64,000 nt of DNA from Roseateles_B sp041913905 (GCA_041913905.1 JAYSEK010000026.1:1-64000), one strand, 5' to 3'. Shown: positions 18,432 to 27,832, numbered from the stretch's first letter. The notes: a model not told the origin generated them from the letters alone. Program-made: numbers and translations.

Positions 18432-20546
18432 TCATTTCCGCGCGGTGTCTATGGGCACCACATTGTCGTGCGAGGCCGCCCCGAAGACCTGCTCCCGCAG
18501 TTGCGCCAGCTGGTCGCGCACGCGGGCCGCCTTCTCGAACTCCAGGTTGCGGGCGTGCTCCAGCATCTGCTTCTCGAGCTGGGTGATGCGCTTGCTGAGA
18601 TCCTTCTCGCTGAGTTCTTCCAGCTCCTCCACCATGCCGAGCTTCTGGTCGTCCTTGCCCCCCTTGTCGGAGTAGACACCATCGATCAGGTCGCGGATGC
18701 GCTTGCGCACTCCGCGCGGAACGATGCCGTGCTCGGTATTGAAGGCGATCTGCTTGGCACGGCGGCGCTCGGTCTCGTCGATGGCCCGGCGCATGGAGTC
18801 GGTGACTTTGTCCGCATAGAGGATGGCCTTGCCGTTGAGGTTTCGCGCGGCGCGGCCAATCGTCTGGATCAGGCTGCGCTCGGAGCGCAGGAAGCCTTCC
18901 TTGTCGGCGTCCAGGATGGCCACCAGCGAGACCTCGGGGATGTCCAGGCCTTCGCGCAGCAGGTTGATGCCCACCAGCACATCGAAGGCCCCCAGGCGCA
19001 GGTCGCGCAGGATCTCCACCCGCTCCACGGTGTCTACGTCCGAGTGCATGTAGCGGACCTTGACGCCGTTGTCGCTGAGGTAGTCTGTGAGCTGCTCCGC
19101 CATGCGCTTGGTCAGCGTGGTGATCAGCACCCGCTCGCCCACGTCGACACGGTCGCGGATCTCCTGCAGCACGTCGTCCACCTGGTGCGTGGCCGGACGC
19201 ACCTCGACCTGCGGGTCGACCAACCCCGTCGGGCGCACCACCTGCTCGACGATCTGCCCGGCATGCTGCTTCTCGTAGTCCGCCGGCGTGGCGGAAACGA
19301 AGATGGCCTGGCGCATCTTGCGCTCGAACTCCTGGAACTTCAGCGGCCGGTTGTCCAGCGCGGAGGGCAGGCGGAAGCCGAACTCCACCAGCGTGGTCTT
19401 GCGCGCCCGGTCGCCGTTGTACATGCCGCCGAACTGGCCCAGGGTCACATGGCTCTCGTCGATGAACATGATCGCGTCCGAGGGCAGGTAGTCGACCAGC
19501 GTGGGCGGCGGCTCCCCGGGCGCAGCGCCCGAGAGATGCCGGGTGTAGTTCTCGATGCCCTTGCAGTGGCCGACCTCGGTCAGCATCTCCAGGTCGAAGC
19601 GGGTGCGCTGCTCGATGCGCTGCGCCTCCACCAGCTTGCCGTCCGCGATGAACTGCCCGACCCGCTCACGCAGCTCTTCCTTGATGGTCTCCACCGCCGC
19701 CAGCACCCGCTCGCGCGGCGTCACGTAATGGCTGGACGGGTAGACGGTGAAGCGCGGGATCTTCTGCCGGATCTGGCCGGTCAGCGGATCGAAGAGCTGC
19801 AGGGCCTCGACCTCGTCGTCGAAGAGCTCGATGCGCAGCGCCAGCTCCGAGTGCTCGGCGGGGAAGACATCAATGGTGTCGCCGCGGACGCGGAAATGCC
19901 CGCGCTGGAACTCCATCTCGTTACGCTGGTACTGCATGCGAATCAATTGGGCAATGACGTCGCGCTGGCCCATGGTGTCGCCCACGCGCAGGGTCATGAC
20001 CATCTGGTGGTAGTCGCTCGGGTTGCCTATGCCGTAAATGGCCGAGACCGAGGCCACGATCACCACATCCCGCCGCTCCAGCAGGCTCTTGGTGCAGGAC
20101 AGACGCAGCTGCTCAATCTGCTCGTTGATCGCGCTGTCCTTCTCGATGAAGAGATCGCGCTGCGGCACATAGGCCTCGGGCTGGTAGTAGTCGTAGTAGC
20201 TGACAAAGTACTCGACGGCGTTCTTGGGGAAGAACTCGCGCATCTCGCTGTAGAGCTGTGCCGCCAGGGTCTTGTTGTGGGCGAACACGATGGCCGGCCG
20301 GCCCAGCCTGGCGATCACGTTGGCCATGGTGTAGGTCTTGCCCGACCCTGTCACCCCAAGCAGGGTCTGGAAGCTGAGGCCATCGTGTATGCCTTCGACC
20401 AATTGCGCGATGGCAGTGGGTTGATCCCCTCCCGGCGGGAAAGGCTGGAAGAGCTGGAATGGGGAGCCTTCGAAAGTGACGAATTCACCCTTGGGTGCGT
20501 CGTCGTTTTCCTCGGTGGCATCGGGGGCAATGGCGGTGCTGGACAT
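18432..20546 (-). CDS. uvrB: excinuclease ABC subunit UvrB
   Basis: 704-residue DNA damage-verification helicase of nucleotide excision repair. Walker A is in LGVTGSGKTYTMAN, the beta-hairpin region reads YFVSYYDYYQPEAY, and the DEAD-like box is FIDESH. The C-terminal UVR helix (KRITQLEKQMLEHARNLEFE) binds UvrC. A slight N-terminal extension of about 20 residues precedes the usual start. No CTG-N10-CAG LexA box was found just upstream. Confidence 0.97.
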   Translation of the reverse strand: MSSTAIAPDATEENDDAPKGEFVTFEGSPFQLFQPFPPGGDQPTAIAQLVEGIHDGLSFQTLLGVTGSGKTYTMANVIARLGRPAIVFAHNKTLAAQLYSEMREFFPKNAVEYFVSYYDYYQPEAYVPQRDLFIEKDSAINEQIEQLRLSCTKSLLERRDVVIVASVSAIYGIGNPSDYHQMVMTLRVGDTMGQRDVIAQLIRMQYQRNEMEFQRGHFRVRGDTIDVFPAEHSELALRIELFDDEVEALQLFDPLTGQIRQKIPRFTVYPSSHYVTPRERVLAAVETIKEELRERVGQFIADGKLVEAQRIEQRTRFDLEMLTEVGHCKGIENYTRHLSGAAPGEPPPTLVDYLPSDAIMFIDESHVTLGQFGGMYNGDRARKTTLVEFGFRLPSALDNRPLKFQEFERKMRQAIFVSATPADYEKQHAGQIVEQVVRPTGLVDPQVEVRPATHQVDDVLQEIRDRVDVGERVLITTLTKRMAEQLTDYLSDNGVKVRYMHSDVDTVERVEILRDLRLGAFDVLVGINLLREGLDIPEVSLVAILDADKEGFLRSERSLIQTIGRAARNLNGKAILYADKVTDSMRRAIDETERRRAKQIAFNTEHGIVPRGVRKRIRDLIDGVYSDKGGKDDQKLGMVEELEELSEKDLSKRITQLEKQMLEHARNLEFEKAARVRDQLAQLREQVFGAASHDNVVPIDTARK

Positions 20547-20692
20547 CGGGGATTCCCTGAGATTGGACGTCCGCCACCCCTAAAATTCCTGGGGTCTGGC
20601 AGCGCCTCGAACCCGACAGCGTAGCGCAGACCGCTTCTGCTCGCAGCGAAGCACCCGCGAGCCTCATGCCACCGTCCTGTCAGGAAAGCCCC

Positions 20693-21895
20693 ATGTCCTT
20701 GTTCGCCACCGTCGAAATGGCCCCCCGCGACCCCATCCTGGGTCTCAACGAGCAATTCAATGCCGACACCAACCCCAGCAAGGTGAACCTCGGCGTCGGC
20801 GTGTACTACGACGAGAACGGCAAGCTGCCGCTGCTGCGCTGCGTGGCCGAGGCCGAGCAGCAGATGCTGGAAGCGCCGAAGGCTCGCGGCTATCTGCCCA
20901 TCGACGGCATTGCTGCCTATGACCAGGCGGTGCAGGGCCTGGTGTTCGGCGCCGACGCCGAAGTGGTGCGCGCCAAGCGCGTCGCCACCGTGCAGGCCCT
21001 GGGCGGGACGGGCGGACTGAAGATCGGCGCCGACTTCCTCAAGCGCCTGAACCCCAACGCCCGGGTGCTGATCTCCGATCCCAGCTGGGAGAACCACCGG
21101 GCCCTGTTCACCAACGCCGGTTTCCAGGTTGGCACCTACGCCTACTACGACGCCGAGCGCCGCGGCATCAAGGCCGAGGCCATGCTGGCCGACCTGCAGG
21201 CCGCGGAAGCCGGCACGGTGGTCGTGCTGCACGCCTGCTGCCACAACCCCACGGGCTACGACCTGACGCCGTCCCAATGGGCGCAGGTGGTCGATATCGT
21301 CAAGGCGCGCGGCCTCGTGCCCTTCCTGGACATGGCCTACCAGGGCTTCGGCGAAGGCATCGCCGAGGACGGCGCGGTGATCCAGCAGTTCCTGGCCGCC
21401 GGCCTGGACTTCTTCGTCTCCACCAGCTTCTCCAAGAGCTTTTCGCTGTACGGCGAGCGCGTGGGCGCGCTCAGCGTGGTCTGCGCCAGCAGCGAGGAAG
21501 CCAGCCGCGTACTGAGCCAGCTCAAGATCGTCATCCGTACCAACTACAGCAACCCGCCCACCCATGGCGCGCAGGTTGTCGCCACCGTGCTGTCCACGCC
21601 GGCCCTGCGTGCCTTGTGGGAGCAAGAACTGGCCGGCATGCGCACGCGCATCCGCGCCATGCGTGAAGCGCTGGTGGGCGAGCTGAAGGCGGCGGGTGTC
21701 GAGCAGGACCTGAGCTTCGTGACTCGCCAGAAAGGCATGTTCAGCTACTCCGGCCTCAATGCCGCCCAGATGCAGCGCCTGCGCAGCGAGTTCGGCATCT
21801 ACGGTGTGGATTCCGGCCGCATCTGCGTGGCTGCGCTGAATCCGGGCAACCTCAAAGCGGTCGCCAAGGCCATGGCCGCCGTGATCCAAGGCTGA
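20693..21895 (+). CDS. aromatic/aspartate amino acid aminotransferase
   Basis: 400-residue class I PLP aminotransferase of the TyrB/AspC type. The PLP lysine is in STSFSKSFSLYGERVGAL, with HACCHNPTGYDLT and the C-terminal arginine in SGRICVAALN. It likely transfers amino groups between glutamate and aspartate or aromatic acids; sequence alone does not separate TyrB from AspC. The ATG giving MSLFATVEMAPRDPILGL matches the family start. A strong terminator follows. It is divergent from uvrB. Confidence 0.94.
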   Translation: MSLFATVEMAPRDPILGLNEQFNADTNPSKVNLGVGVYYDENGKLPLLRCVAEAEQQMLEAPKARGYLPIDGIAAYDQAVQGLVFGADAEVVRAKRVATVQALGGTGGLKIGADFLKRLNPNARVLISDPSWENHRALFTNAGFQVGTYAYYDAERRGIKAEAMLADLQAAEAGTVVVLHACCHNPTGYDLTPSQWAQVVDIVKARGLVPFLDMAYQGFGEGIAEDGAVIQQFLAAGLDFFVSTSFSKSFSLYGERVGALSVVCASSEEASRVLSQLKIVIRTNYSNPPTHGAQVVATVLSTPALRALWEQELAGMRTRIRAMREALVGELKAAGVEQDLSFVTRQKGMFSYSGLNAAQMQRLRSEFGIYGVDSGRICVAALNPGNLKAVAKAMAAVIQG

Positions 21896-21918
21896 TCGCC
21901 GCGAGCCGCCCTGACAAG

Positions 21919-21951
21919 GCGCCGCCCGGCTTGCCCGGCGGCGCTTTTTTT
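21919..21951 (+). terminator. intrinsic terminator of the aminotransferase gene
   Basis: GCGCCGCC pairs with GGCGGCGC around a ten-base loop, followed by seven T residues. It lies 24 bases after the stop codon. Confidence 0.9.
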
Positions 21952-22139
21952 CAGCCACGTGACAAGGTCAGGGGTCCGAATTTCGGGTTTGTGCGGGGTA
22001 TTTCACCAAGCGAGCCAACAGCATTGCCTCCCTACAATGCTGCAACGCACAAAACAAGGCAAGATGCCGTTCAGGCAAGCGAGCCACCATGCCGCGCCCG
22101 CGCCATCCGCGGTGCCGGTCAGCCACGGAAGGGGTCCCC

Positions 22140-23456
22140 ATGCTGTACCAGCTTTACGAAACCCAACGCGCCCTGATGAGCCCCTTTGCGGAGTTCGCCA
22201 GCGCTGCCGCCAAGCTTTACAGCCATCCGCTGTCGCCCTTTGCGCATTCGCCGATGTCGGCCCGGTTTTCCGCCGGTCTGGACCTGATGCACCGGCTGGC
22301 AAAGGATTACGAGAAGCCGGAGTTCGACATCCGCAGCGTCGACGTGGACGGCGTGGACGTTGCCGTGCAGGAGCTCGTCCCGCTGGAAAAGCCCTTCTGC
22401 CGCCTGCTGCGCTTCAAGCGCTACACCGACAACCCCGCCGTCCTGGCCAAGATGAAGGCACAGCCGACGGTGCTGGTGGTGGCGCCGCTGTCCGGCCATC
22501 ACAGCACCCTGCTGCGCGACACCGTCAAGTCGCTGCTGCGCGACCACAAGGTCTACGTCACCGACTGGACCGACGCCCGCATGGTGCCGCTGGAAGCCGG
22601 CCCCTTCCACCTGGACGACTACGTCAACTACGTGCAGGCCTTCATCCGCCATGTCGGCGCGGACCAGGCCCATGTGATCTCGGTCTGCCAGCCCACCGTG
22701 CCGGTGCTGGCCGCCATCTCGCTGATGGCCTCGCGCGGTGAACCCACGCCGCGCTCCATGACCATGATGGGTGGCCCCATCGACGCCCGAAAGAGCCCGA
22801 CCGCCGTCAACAACCTGGCGATGAACAAGAGCCACAGCTGGTTCGAGAACAACGTCATCTACCGCGTGCCGCCCAACTTCCCTGGCGCCGGCCGTGCCGT
22901 CTACCCGGGATTCCTGCAGCACACCGGCTTCGTGGCCATGAACCCCGACCGCCATCTCAACTCGCACTACGACTATTTCCTGGACCTCGTGCGTGGCGAC
23001 GATGACAGCGCCGAGGCGCACCGCCAGTTCTACGACGAATACAACGCGGTGCTGGACATGCCAGCCGAGTACTACCTGGACACCATCAAGACGGTGTTCC
23101 AGGACTTCGCCCTGGTCAACGGCACCTGGCAGGTCGGCGAGGAACTGGTGCGCCCGCAGGACATCCGCCGCACGGCCTTGCTGACAGTCGAGGGCGAGCT
23201 GGACGACATCTCCGGCGCAGGCCAGACGCGCGCCGCTCACGAGCTGTGCAGCGGCATCCCCAGCAGCCATCAGTACCACTACGATGCCATCGGCGCCGGC
23301 CATTACGGCATCTTCTCCGGCCGCCGCTGGCGCGAAATGGTCTATCCGGAAGTGCGCGCCTTCATTGCGAAGTACGATGCGGCCCCGCTGACGGCCTCCG
23401 CAGCGACGAGCGCCAAGCGGCCCGCCGCCCGCTCGCGCGGCAAGGCCACCACCTGA
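22140..23456 (+). CDS. phaZ: intracellular polyhydroxybutyrate depolymerase PhaZ
   Basis: 438-residue enzyme that mobilises stored PHB granules. It belongs to the short-chain intracellular depolymerases that use a cysteine nucleophile. With the start MLYQLYETQRALM, the candidates fall at Cys183 (in SVCQPTVPV), Asp355 (GELDDISGA) and His388 (GAGHYGIFSG), the same numbering as the triad reported for Ralstonia eutropha PhaZ1. This supports both identity and start. It has no signal peptide, so it acts in the cytoplasm. The C-terminus is basic (AKRPAARSRGKATT), perhaps for granule or DNA contact. It precedes an RnfB-like gene. Confidence 0.95.
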   Translation: MLYQLYETQRALMSPFAEFASAAAKLYSHPLSPFAHSPMSARFSAGLDLMHRLAKDYEKPEFDIRSVDVDGVDVAVQELVPLEKPFCRLLRFKRYTDNPAVLAKMKAQPTVLVVAPLSGHHSTLLRDTVKSLLRDHKVYVTDWTDARMVPLEAGPFHLDDYVNYVQAFIRHVGADQAHVISVCQPTVPVLAAISLMASRGEPTPRSMTMMGGPIDARKSPTAVNNLAMNKSHSWFENNVIYRVPPNFPGAGRAVYPGFLQHTGFVAMNPDRHLNSHYDYFLDLVRGDDDSAEAHRQFYDEYNAVLDMPAEYYLDTIKTVFQDFALVNGTWQVGEELVRPQDIRRTALLTVEGELDDISGAGQTRAAHELCSGIPSSHQYHYDAIGAGHYGIFSGRRWREMVYPEVRAFIAKYDAAPLTASAATSAKRPAARSRGKATT

Positions 23457-23477
23457 CGCTGCCTCTTTCGCCCGACC

Positions 23478-24152
23478 TTGACTGCTGCCATCGCCTCTCT
23501 TGCCGCCCTGATCGACCGACTCGACCGTGCCCTGCCCCAGACGCAGTGCACACGCTGCGGCTATCCGGACTGCCGCGCATATGCCGAGGCCATGGCACGC
23601 GGCGAAGCAGGCATCAACCAGTGCCCGCCTGGCGGCGCTGAAGGCATCGCCAGGCTGGCTCACATCACCGGCCGTCCGCCCCTGCCCCTGAGCGCCGAAC
23701 ACGGCGTGGAAGGCCCGCGCAAGCTGGCAGTGATCGACGAGGCCTGGTGCATTGGCTGCACCCTGTGCATCAAGGCCTGCCCGGCCGATTGCATCGTCGG
23801 CGCGCCCAAGCTGATGCACGCCATCGTGGCGGAGCAATGCACGGGCTGCGAGCTGTGCGTGCCGTCCTGCCCGGTGGACTGCATTTCCCTGGTGGATGTG
23901 ACGCCAGGCCGCAGCGGCTGGGCGGCCTGGAGCGAAGCGCAGGCGGACGAGGCGCGCGAGCGCTATCGCTTCAAACGCTTGCGCGAGCAGCGCGAGGCCG
24001 AGGAAAACGCCCAGCGCCTGGCCGCCAAGGCCCAGCACAAGCTGGCCCACCTGGCCGAGCTGACCAAGCCTGCGGACGACGTGGAGTTGCAGCGCAAACG
24101 CTCGGTGATCGAGGCTGCCCTGGCCCGCGCCCGCGCGAAGCAAGGCGGCTGA
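23478..24152 (+). CDS. RnfB-like [4Fe-4S] ferredoxin protein
   Basis: 224-residue protein related to RnfB/RsxB. The N-terminal part holds a four-cysteine cluster domain (CTRCGYPDCRAYAEA and NQCPPGG). Two ferredoxin motifs follow: CIGCTLCIKACPADC and CTGCELCVPSCPVDC. The last 75 residues are a charged helix. It lacks the N-terminal membrane helix of true RnfB, and no other rnf genes are near. Such stand-alone forms are common in betaproteobacteria and often sit near nth. The start is TTG, 21 bases after phaZ; no ATG or GTG fits better. It may supply electrons to Fe-S proteins, but this is inference. Confidence 0.88.
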   Translation: MTAAIASLAALIDRLDRALPQTQCTRCGYPDCRAYAEAMARGEAGINQCPPGGAEGIARLAHITGRPPLPLSAEHGVEGPRKLAVIDEAWCIGCTLCIKACPADCIVGAPKLMHAIVAEQCTGCELCVPSCPVDCISLVDVTPGRSGWAAWSEAQADEARERYRFKRLREQREAEENAQRLAAKAQHKLAHLAELTKPADDVELQRKRSVIEAALARARAKQGG

Positions 24153-24161
24153 GAAGCAGGA

Positions 24162-24974
24162 TCAGTCAGCGCTGGCAACGGTCCAGTCGCGGCATCGGCC
24201 GGGCTGGATGCCCAAAGCCTGCAGCAGCGCACGCCCCTGGCCGCCCGCCAGCACTGCATGCTCCCGCACGCGGGCCGCACGAATGCCGTCGGCGCGCGTT
24301 TCGATGGCCCCCGCGCGGCCGGGATGGCACATCATCAGGCCGCCATCGGGCAGCGAGTCCAGCCAGCCCTCCAGCAGGGCCGCGAAATCCGCCTGCGCAT
24401 CAAAGCCATACACGCCAGCAAAGTCGCGGTTGACCTTCAGGCCTTCGGCGCGCGCCCCCGCCGCCAGCCCCCGCGCACCGAGCGCGCCGATGATGGCCGC
24501 CTTGGTTCCCCGCCAGCGCCGGGACCGCGTGATGCGCAGCGCGCAGCCATGGCCATAGCGCGCGCACAGGGCCTGCACCAGCGCATCGCGGATGCCCGGC
24601 AGCTGGTGCAGGTGCTGATGGCCGTCGACGTAATCCGGCGCGCGGCCCAGGCGCTTCTCGAAGGCATCCAGCTGTGCCTCGATCCAGGGCTGCGCCAAGC
24701 GCGCAGGCACCGCGCCGCGGTAGGCCGCCAGAATCCAGCCCTTGAGACTGCGCGCTGCATGGTGCGCAAACTCATTGAGGTCCAGATGCAGCCCCAGATC
24801 AGCCACATCGGCACGCTCTTTCAGCGCCGGCGCCCAATGCGGCCACGCCGGCGAGAGCACCATGCAGCTGGTGGCGCTCACCACGCCGGCATCGATGGTG
24901 TCCAGGATGCCCTGGCTGATGGCGCGGTCGAAGCCATAGTCGTCCGCACAGAGCTGGATCCGGCGCAGGCTCAT
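24162..24974 (-). CDS. ChbG/HpnK (YdjC-like) family deacetylase, possible LgmC/NaxD-type enzyme
   Basis: 270-residue metal-dependent carbohydrate deacetylase. The metal-binding start ADDYGFDRAISQGI, the LGLHLDLNE motif and DGHQHLHQLPGI are intact, and MCHPGR near residue 220 completes the site. It is the last gene of a four-gene overlapping operon with GT39, GT2 and GtrA. Relatives include Francisella NaxD, which removes the acetyl group from a lipid-linked amino sugar before it is added to lipid A. That role is inferred from context. It overlaps gtrA by four bases (ATGA). Confidence 0.88.
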   Translation of the reverse strand: MSLRRIQLCADDYGFDRAISQGILDTIDAGVVSATSCMVLSPAWPHWAPALKERADVADLGLHLDLNEFAHHAARSLKGWILAAYRGAVPARLAQPWIEAQLDAFEKRLGRAPDYVDGHQHLHQLPGIRDALVQALCARYGHGCALRITRSRRWRGTKAAIIGALGARGLAAGARAEGLKVNRDFAGVYGFDAQADFAALLEGWLDSLPDGGLMMCHPGRAGAIETRADGIRAARVREHAVLAGGQGRALLQALGIQPGRCRDWTVASAD

Positions 24975-25357
24975 GAGGGAGCCCCTCCGCGCCGCTTGAA
25001 GGCCCAGTGCCGCCCCAGCCACCAGGTCATGGCAGCCACGGCGACCAGCACGATGACAAGCGCCAGGCGGTACTCCACGCCCAGCTGCAGCAGCAGGGCA
25101 TACAGCAGCTCATTGCAGACGAAGCCCAGCAGGGCCACGCCGAAAAAGCGCGGCAAGGCCTCGCGCCCGCTGGCCTGCTGAGCGGCGAAGGTCAGCCTGT
25201 GATGGCCGACGAAGCTCACGCCGAAAGCCAGCGCAAAGCCCATCACATTGGCCGCCAGTGCAGGCCAGTGCATGCCACCGACCAGCAGCCAGACCACGCA
25301 GAAATGCACGGCCGCCGCGCTGGCGCCCACGGCGCCGAACCACAGCAGGGACTTCAA
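24971..25357 (-). CDS. GtrA family membrane protein, putative lipid-linked sugar flippase
   Basis: 128-residue protein with four predicted transmembrane helices, typical GtrA size. GtrA proteins are thought to flip undecaprenyl-phosphate sugars across the inner membrane. The sequence shows GASAAAVHFCVVWLLV in the first helix and GFALAFGVSFVGHHRLTF in the loop after the second. The start chosen is TTG in a TTGA overlap with the GT2 stop; longer upstream starts would lie inside the GT2 gene and add hydrophilic residues. The overlap suggests translational coupling. Confidence 0.87.
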   Translation of the reverse strand: MKSLLWFGAVGASAAAVHFCVVWLLVGGMHWPALAANVMGFALAFGVSFVGHHRLTFAAQQASGREALPRFFGVALLGFVCNELLYALLLQLGVEYRLALVIVLVAVAAMTWWLGRHWAFKRRGGAPS

Positions 25358-26385
25358 GCTCGCGGCTCCCCGGCCAGACCCGTCGAACGCTTCAGCGAGG
25401 GGGTCAGGTCTTGCGTCACGTACAGCGGGCGGCGCTTGACCTCGTCGAACACCCGCCCCAGATACTCGGCGATGATGCCCAGGCACAGCAGCTGCACGCC
25501 GGCCAGGAAGGTGATCGATGCCGCCAGCGTGGCGAAGCCGGAGATTTCGTTGCCCAGGAAGACCTTCTCGAACACGATCCAGCAGCCGAACACCACCGAG
25601 AGCAGCGACACCATGATGCCCAGGGCCGACACCACCCGCAGCGGCACCTTGGAGAAGGCCGTGATGCCCGTCACCGCCAGCTGCAGCAGGCGCATGAAGT
25701 TGAAGCTGGTCTCACCGTGGGCGCGCGCATCGGGCACGAACTCGATGCCCACGGCCGGGAATCCCACCCAGGCGAACAGGCCCTTCATATAGCGGGCACG
25801 CTCGGGCAGCTGGCGCAGCGCCAGCACCACGGCCCGGTCCAGGAGGCGGAAGTCCCCGGCATCGGCCGGCAGCTCGAAGCGCGAGCCCTTTTGCATCAGC
25901 CAGTAAAAGACCCGCGTGTAGAGGCGGCGCGCCGTCGACTGCGACTCCCGCCGCCCCTTCTGCACGCCATAGACCACGTCATAGCCCTCGCGCCAGCGCT
26001 GCAGCATCTGCAGCACGCAGCTGATGGGATGCTGACCGTCGGAGTCCATGCTGATCACCACGTCGCCTTCGACGGCATCCAGACCCGCCGTCAGCGCGGC
26101 CTCCTTGCCGAAATTGCGCGACAGGCGCAGCAGGCGCACGGGCAGGCCCTGGCGGATCAGGCCCTGCACCACCATCACCGTGTCATCCCGGCTGCCGTCG
26201 TCGACAACCATCAGTTCCAGGCCCTGCGCGTGCGGCGCCAACTCTTCCACCAGCTTGGGCAGCAGCCAGGAGAGGTTGCGGGCCTCGTTGAAGGCCGGCA
26301 TCACGACCGACAGCAGTTGCGGCAGGTCACGCGGCGACAGGGGCGCCGCCGGCGGCGGCAGAGGTGTGTTCTCAGTGAGCGACAT
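25354..26385 (-). CDS. family 2 glycosyltransferase with C-terminal membrane helices
   Basis: 343-residue enzyme of the dolichol-phosphate-mannose-synthase/ArnC type, expected to load a sugar onto undecaprenyl phosphate. The GT-A domain starts LLSVVMPAFNEARNLSWLL, the metal motif is ISMDSDGQHP and the QXXRW-like region includes SRFELPADAGDFRLLDRAV. Two membrane helices lie near residues 240-265 and 275-300. The C-terminus encodes QDLTP, from one copy of a 15-bp motif that recurs in the window. It overlaps the upstream GT39 gene by 14 bases. Confidence 0.92.
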   Translation of the reverse strand: MSLTENTPLPPPAAPLSPRDLPQLLSVVMPAFNEARNLSWLLPKLVEELAPHAQGLELMVVDDGSRDDTVMVVQGLIRQGLPVRLLRLSRNFGKEAALTAGLDAVEGDVVISMDSDGQHPISCVLQMLQRWREGYDVVYGVQKGRRESQSTARRLYTRVFYWLMQKGSRFELPADAGDFRLLDRAVVLALRQLPERARYMKGLFAWVGFPAVGIEFVPDARAHGETSFNFMRLLQLAVTGITAFSKVPLRVVSALGIMVSLLSVVFGCWIVFEKVFLGNEISGFATLAASITFLAGVQLLCLGIIAEYLGRVFDEVKRRPLYVTQDLTPSLKRSTGLAGEPRA

Positions 26386-27832
26386 AAAGGCACAGATGCT
26401 TGTTGCAGGCCAGCGGCTCGCCTTGGCCAGGCACGGACCGGGCGCCCCGGTCCGAGACCTCATAGCGGATGTTCGCTGCCTCGGGCAGGGTGTAGAGACG
26501 GCCGGCGCTGTAGAAGAACGCCGAATAGTCGGGCTTTCCAACGTAGCGCAGGCCGCAGCTCGCGGTCCAGGCCTGCGCGCCGCAGGCTGTCTCGTAGGCA
26601 CGTATCAGCTCGCGGTCGCTGGCCTTGAGGGATTCCTTCGGCCCCAGCCAGATGAAGCCCACGGCCATCAGCAGCCAGACCACGGCGCCGACCAGCCAGT
26701 GGCGAGCCAGCCCCAGGCGCTGGGCGTCGAATTGCGCCAGCCACAGCAGCACGACGCCAGGCAGCGCCGTGACGGCATAAGTTGGGATGATGTTGCGGGC
26801 GGCACTGAAAAGCAGCAGCGGCGCTGCGGTGATGCACAGCGCGTAGACCCAGAGCTCGCGGCCCAGGCGCTCTGCCGCAGGCGGCCGCGCCGCGTCGCTG
26901 CGAGCGGCCAGCCGTCGCCCCAGGCCGTGCAGCACCCACGGCAAGGCCGAAACGAGCACGAACAGCCAAATCATGCCCAGCGGCTGGGCGTGGGCAAAGC
27001 CATAGCGATCGCCCTTCCAGCCCGGCTGCAGGAAGCGCATCACGTGCTCGCCCAGCAGGAAGTACTGCAGGAAGCCGGGGGTCCGGAGCTCGGCCCAGAC
27101 GTACCAGGGCAGCGCCAGGCCCAGCCAGATCAGCCAGGCCAGCGGGTCCTTGAGGATGCGGCTGACCACGGCCCCGTGGCGCCGCCACAGCGCATGCAGC
27201 ACCGGCGGCAGCAGCGCCAGCACGCCGGCCGCGGGCCCCTTGGTGAGCAGGGCCAGACCCAGGCCCAACGCCAGGATGCGCCCGGCGCGACGCTGGGCGG
27301 CGGCCTCCGTCGCCGTCACCGCGCGCCACCAGGCGGCCTGCACCAGCAGCACGGTGGCCATCAGCGTGGCGTCGGTCATCACCGCGCCGGCGCAGAGGAA
27401 GTACATGGGGCACAGCATCAGCGCAGCCAAGGCCGCAGCCCGCTGCACCGGCGCCAGGCTGGCGCGCAGCATCCAGTCCAGGCTCCAGAGGCCCAGCAGC
27501 GCCCAGCCCAGGGCCGCAAGCCGCCCCGACCATTCGTTGACACCGAACAGCGTCATCAGCAGCGCCTGGCTCCAGGTCGACAGCGGCGGCTTGGCCCAGA
27601 AGACTTCGGTTGGCGTCACGTGCGGGCTGACCCAGTCCCCCAACTGCACCATCAGCCGCGCAATTTCCGCGTAGCGGGCCTCGGTGTGATCCGTCAGCGC
27701 CATCAGTGGCAGGGTCAGCAGGCGCAGCAGCACGGCAGCGGCCAGCAGCCACAGCCAGGGACGGGCGCCGGCGCAGGCCCACAGCGAGGACGCCGAGGAA
27801 GGCGGGGCAACGGAAGTCGGGGATGAACTCAT
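26372..27832 (-). CDS. family 39 glycosyltransferase, ArnT-like
   Basis: 486-residue integral membrane transferase with about 10-12 helices. The periplasmic loop motif DHTEARYAEIARLM carries the acidic pair typical of ArnT/PMT enzymes. Family members move a sugar from a polyprenyl phosphate to lipid A or protein. It is the first gene of the GT39-GT2-GtrA-deacetylase operon, supporting an amino-sugar transfer to lipid A. The start MSSSPTSVAPP is the ATG nearest the first helix. It is divergent from nth. Confidence 0.9.
   Translation of the reverse strand: MSSSPTSVAPPSSASSLWACAGARPWLWLLAAAVLLRLLTLPLMALTDHTEARYAEIARLMVQLGDWVSPHVTPTEVFWAKPPLSTWSQALLMTLFGVNEWSGRLAALGWALLGLWSLDWMLRASLAPVQRAAALAALMLCPMYFLCAGAVMTDATLMATVLLVQAAWWRAVTATEAAAQRRAGRILALGLGLALLTKGPAAGVLALLPPVLHALWRRHGAVVSRILKDPLAWLIWLGLALPWYVWAELRTPGFLQYFLLGEHVMRFLQPGWKGDRYGFAHAQPLGMIWLFVLVSALPWVLHGLGRRLAARSDAARPPAAERLGRELWVYALCITAAPLLLFSAARNIIPTYAVTALPGVVLLWLAQFDAQRLGLARHWLVGAVVWLLMAVGFIWLGPKESLKASDRELIRAYETACGAQAWTASCGLRYVGKPDYSAFFYSAGRLYTLPEAANIRYEVSDRGARSVPGQGEPLACNKHLCLYVAH

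Noticed and set aside
20547..20692. LexA box upstream of uvrB
   Set aside because: No CTG-N10-CAG match was found in the spacer by eye.
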